Source of the DNA: Vicinamibacteria bacterium
Lineage (GTDB): Bacteria; Acidobacteriota; Vicinamibacteria; Vicinamibacterales; UBA2999
NCBI GenBank assembly: GCA_025938035.1
Contig: JAICQE010000202.1
Coordinates: forward strand, 1-7,046
Direction: 5' to 3'
Length of the DNA: 7,046 nucleotides
Shown here in pieces: positions 6,011-7,046 of this stretch. Position 1 is the first letter of the stretch, and every line of letters begins with the position of its first letter. A model generated the notes under the pieces. It was given only the letters and a program-made list of their open reading frames with translations, did not search any database and had not been told where the DNA came from. A program made the translations under genes and the position numbers.

Positions 6011-6961
6011 TTAGCGAACGGCGATCGGCGCGACCGTTGAGCCCGTGCCGCCCTGAATCTTCAGCGGCTCGACGATCAGCGCGAACTCGTAGGCGCGGCG
6101 CGCGGCGAGCTCGTCGAGCCGGAGGTTCTCGAGCAGGTGGATGCCGTTGACGACGAGCAGAATCTGGTGTCCCGGACCTGCCAGCTGCTTGTCGGGATTC
6201 GGCGAGATCTCGACGGCGGTGTTGTCCGCTCCGACCAGCATCGGGTCCTGCCTCGCCAGCCACTCAGCGGCCGCGGTGCCAACGCCGGGACTGGCGCGCT
6301 GGTAGCGTGCGTTGTCCTTGCCCCACAGCGTCCCCCATCCGGTGTGGATCAGAATGGCATCGCCTGGCGCGATCGTCAGCTTCTGGCGCGCCAACGCGGC
6401 CTCGAGATCGGCCGGCGTGATTTCGTAGTTCTCCGCGAGCGCCGGAACGCCCTTCAGCGCCGCGACGTCCACGAGCACACCACGCGTCATCAGCGCCCCG
6501 ACCTGTTCCACCCCCAGCTTCGAGAACCCTGTGCGCGTCGCCGCGTCCTCCAGCGTGACGCAGTTGTACATGCTGTTGCCGATCATCTGGTGGCTGAACG
6601 TGTCGAACTGCGTGCCCACCTGTCCGATCTCGGCGACGACCAGTTCCTCGTTCGAGCCGCGGCGGTTGATCCCGGGATCGTTCCTGGTGCGTTTGGTGAA
6701 CAGATCGAACTGCCGGCCCGCAGGCATCGGCATCGATGGAGAGAGCACGCGCCCGAGCTCGAACACCTCACCGGTCTGGATCAGGCGGGCGGCCTTCAGC
6801 ACCGTTGCCGGTTTCATGTGGTTGGCCGATCCGCGCTGGTCGCCGGCTCCCCATTTCGACGGACAGCGCTCGGTGTCCGCGGGCGGCTTCCACGCCTGCG
6901 CGGACGCAGAGCCGCTGTCGAACGCGATCAGGAGTGCCGCCAAAACGAAGATGCCGCGCAT
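6011..6961 (-). CDS. Exported cyclase-family (kynurenine-formamidase-like) hydrolase
   Basis: The 316-residue protein belongs to the putative cyclase family (PF04199), metal-dependent hydrolases that include KynB-type kynurenine formamidase and isatin hydrolase. A Sec signal peptide (residues 1 to about 23, ending ASAQA) points to export. Family blocks are 'ELGRVLSPSMPMP' (68-80), the metal-motif region 'GQVGTQFDTFSHQ' (113-125), 'RGVLVDVAAL' (160-169), 'ITPADLEAAL' (181-190), 'APGDAILIHTGWG' (198-210), 'VGADNTAVE' (243-251) and 'GHQILLVVNGIHLLENLRLDEL' (264-285), where H265 and E278 probably match the C-terminal His and Glu of the KynB site. In HxGTHxDxPxH the two metal-ligand His are Gln114 and Gln118, while D120 and H124 remain. 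ATG at 6961 has GGAGG six bases upstream. The substrate cannot be named; a role in kynurenine breakdown should not be assumed, since no other pathway gene is present. Confidence 0.87.
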   Translation of the reverse strand: MRGIFVLAALLIAFDSGSASAQAWKPPADTERCPSKWGAGDQRGSANHMKPATVLKAARLIQTGEVFELGRVLSPSMPMPAGRQFDLFTKRTRNDPGINRRGSNEELVVAEIGQVGTQFDTFSHQMIGNSMYNCVTLEDAATRTGFSKLGVEQVGALMTRGVLVDVAALKGVPALAENYEITPADLEAALARQKLTIAPGDAILIHTGWGTLWGKDNARYQRASPGVGTAAAEWLARQDPMLVGADNTAVEISPNPDKQLAGPGHQILLVVNGIHLLENLRLDELAARRAYEFALIVEPLKIQGGTGSTVAPIAVR

Positions 6962-6967
6962 TGAAAT

Positions 6968-6972
6968 CCTCC
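6968..6972 (-). promoter_or_regulatory. Strong ribosome-binding site of the cyclase gene
   Basis: GGAGG on the minus strand, six bases before ATG at 6961. It fixes this start over the longer open frame reaching 7027, whose extra 22 residues are arginine-rich and run through a terminator hairpin. Confidence 0.8.
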
Positions 6973-6981
6973 GCACACGCG

Positions 6982-7007
6982 AAAAAGGCCGACGTAAACG
7001 TCGGCCT
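6982..7007 (-). terminator. Rho-independent terminator hairpin in the cyclase leader
   Basis: Arms 6986-6994 (AGGCCGACG) and 6999-7007 (CGTCGGCCT) are perfect 9-bp complements with a four-base loop. Read on the minus strand, the 3' arm runs into a T-run (TTTTT, then C at 6981), the standard form of an intrinsic terminator. On the plus strand no T-run follows, so the direction is clear. It would end a minus-strand transcript coming from beyond 7046, yet it stands only 20 bases before the cyclase start codon, leaving no room for a downstream promoter. It is either the end of an upstream gene or an attenuator. Confidence 0.78.
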
Positions 7008-7018
7008 CTCCCACCCGT

Positions 7019-7046
7019 CGCGTGCACGCGGACCCGACGGGGTCCG
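7019..7046. other. Overlapping palindromes upstream of the leader terminator
   Basis: CGCGTGCACGCG at 7019-7030 is a perfect 12-bp palindrome. It overlaps by two bases a hairpin with arms CGGACCC (7029-7035) and GGGTCCG (7040-7046) and a four-base loop, which reaches the window edge and may be longer. The palindrome could be a dimeric regulator's operator, or part of the folded leader RNA. Confidence 0.5.

Noticed and set aside
6011..6961. Assignment as kynurenine formamidase (kynB)
   Set aside because: Two of the canonical metal-binding His are Gln, a signal peptide is present, and no kynureninase or tryptophan dioxygenase gene is nearby.
6137..6964. 275-codon plus-strand frame opposite the cyclase gene
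   Set aside because: Antisense to a gene with a signal peptide, strong ribosome-binding site and family motifs; the translation has no recognisable domain.

Overview
The window is a GC-rich, densely coded stretch of bacterial chromosome: six complete protein genes on the minus strand, one complete gene on the plus strand, and the 3' tail of a second plus-strand gene. No gap between genes exceeds 85 bases. I see no RNA gene, insertion sequence, prophage, CRISPR array or broken gene. Three proteins carry Sec- or Tat-type signal peptides, which fits a diderm (Gram-negative type) bacterium. The gene style and GC-rich codon use resemble soil Acidobacteriota (Vicinamibacteria-like), but that placement is an inference without a marker gene.

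Layout from left to right. 1-90 is the C-terminus of a DUF1801 (YdhG-like) protein, plus strand. 91-139 is a 9-bp perfect tandem repeat that fills the gap to the next, convergent gene. 140-4695 is a minus-strand run read in the order: exported protein with two ABM (antibiotic biosynthesis monooxygenase) domains, Tat-exported amidase, CPBP-family intramembrane protease, six-helix DUF6159 membrane protein, and a small bacterial PH-domain membrane protein. The last two overlap as TAATG. 4696-4752 is a short divergent promoter region. 4753-5964 is an FAD-dependent DAO-family oxidoreductase, plus strand. 5965-6010 is a short convergent gap with a three-arm inverted/direct repeat that probably terminates both flanking genes. 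6011-6961 is an exported cyclase-family (kynurenine-formamidase-like) hydrolase, minus strand. 6962-7046 is its leader, containing a strong rho-independent terminator hairpin pointing at the gene, only 20 bases before the start codon, plus further palindromes.

Two themes can be inferred. The right half holds small-molecule enzymes (DAO oxidoreductase, ABM protein, amidase, cyclase-type hydrolase), three of them exported; they could act on a shared nitrogen-containing or cyclic substrate, but no substrate can be read from the sequence. The left half holds three membrane proteins (CPBP, DUF6159, bPH) that are closely spaced and partly coupled in translation, suggesting an envelope role. I do not see a clear new multi-gene system. 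The items most worth a second look are the possible transcription attenuator ahead of the cyclase gene and the Gln-for-His substitutions in that enzyme's metal-binding motif.
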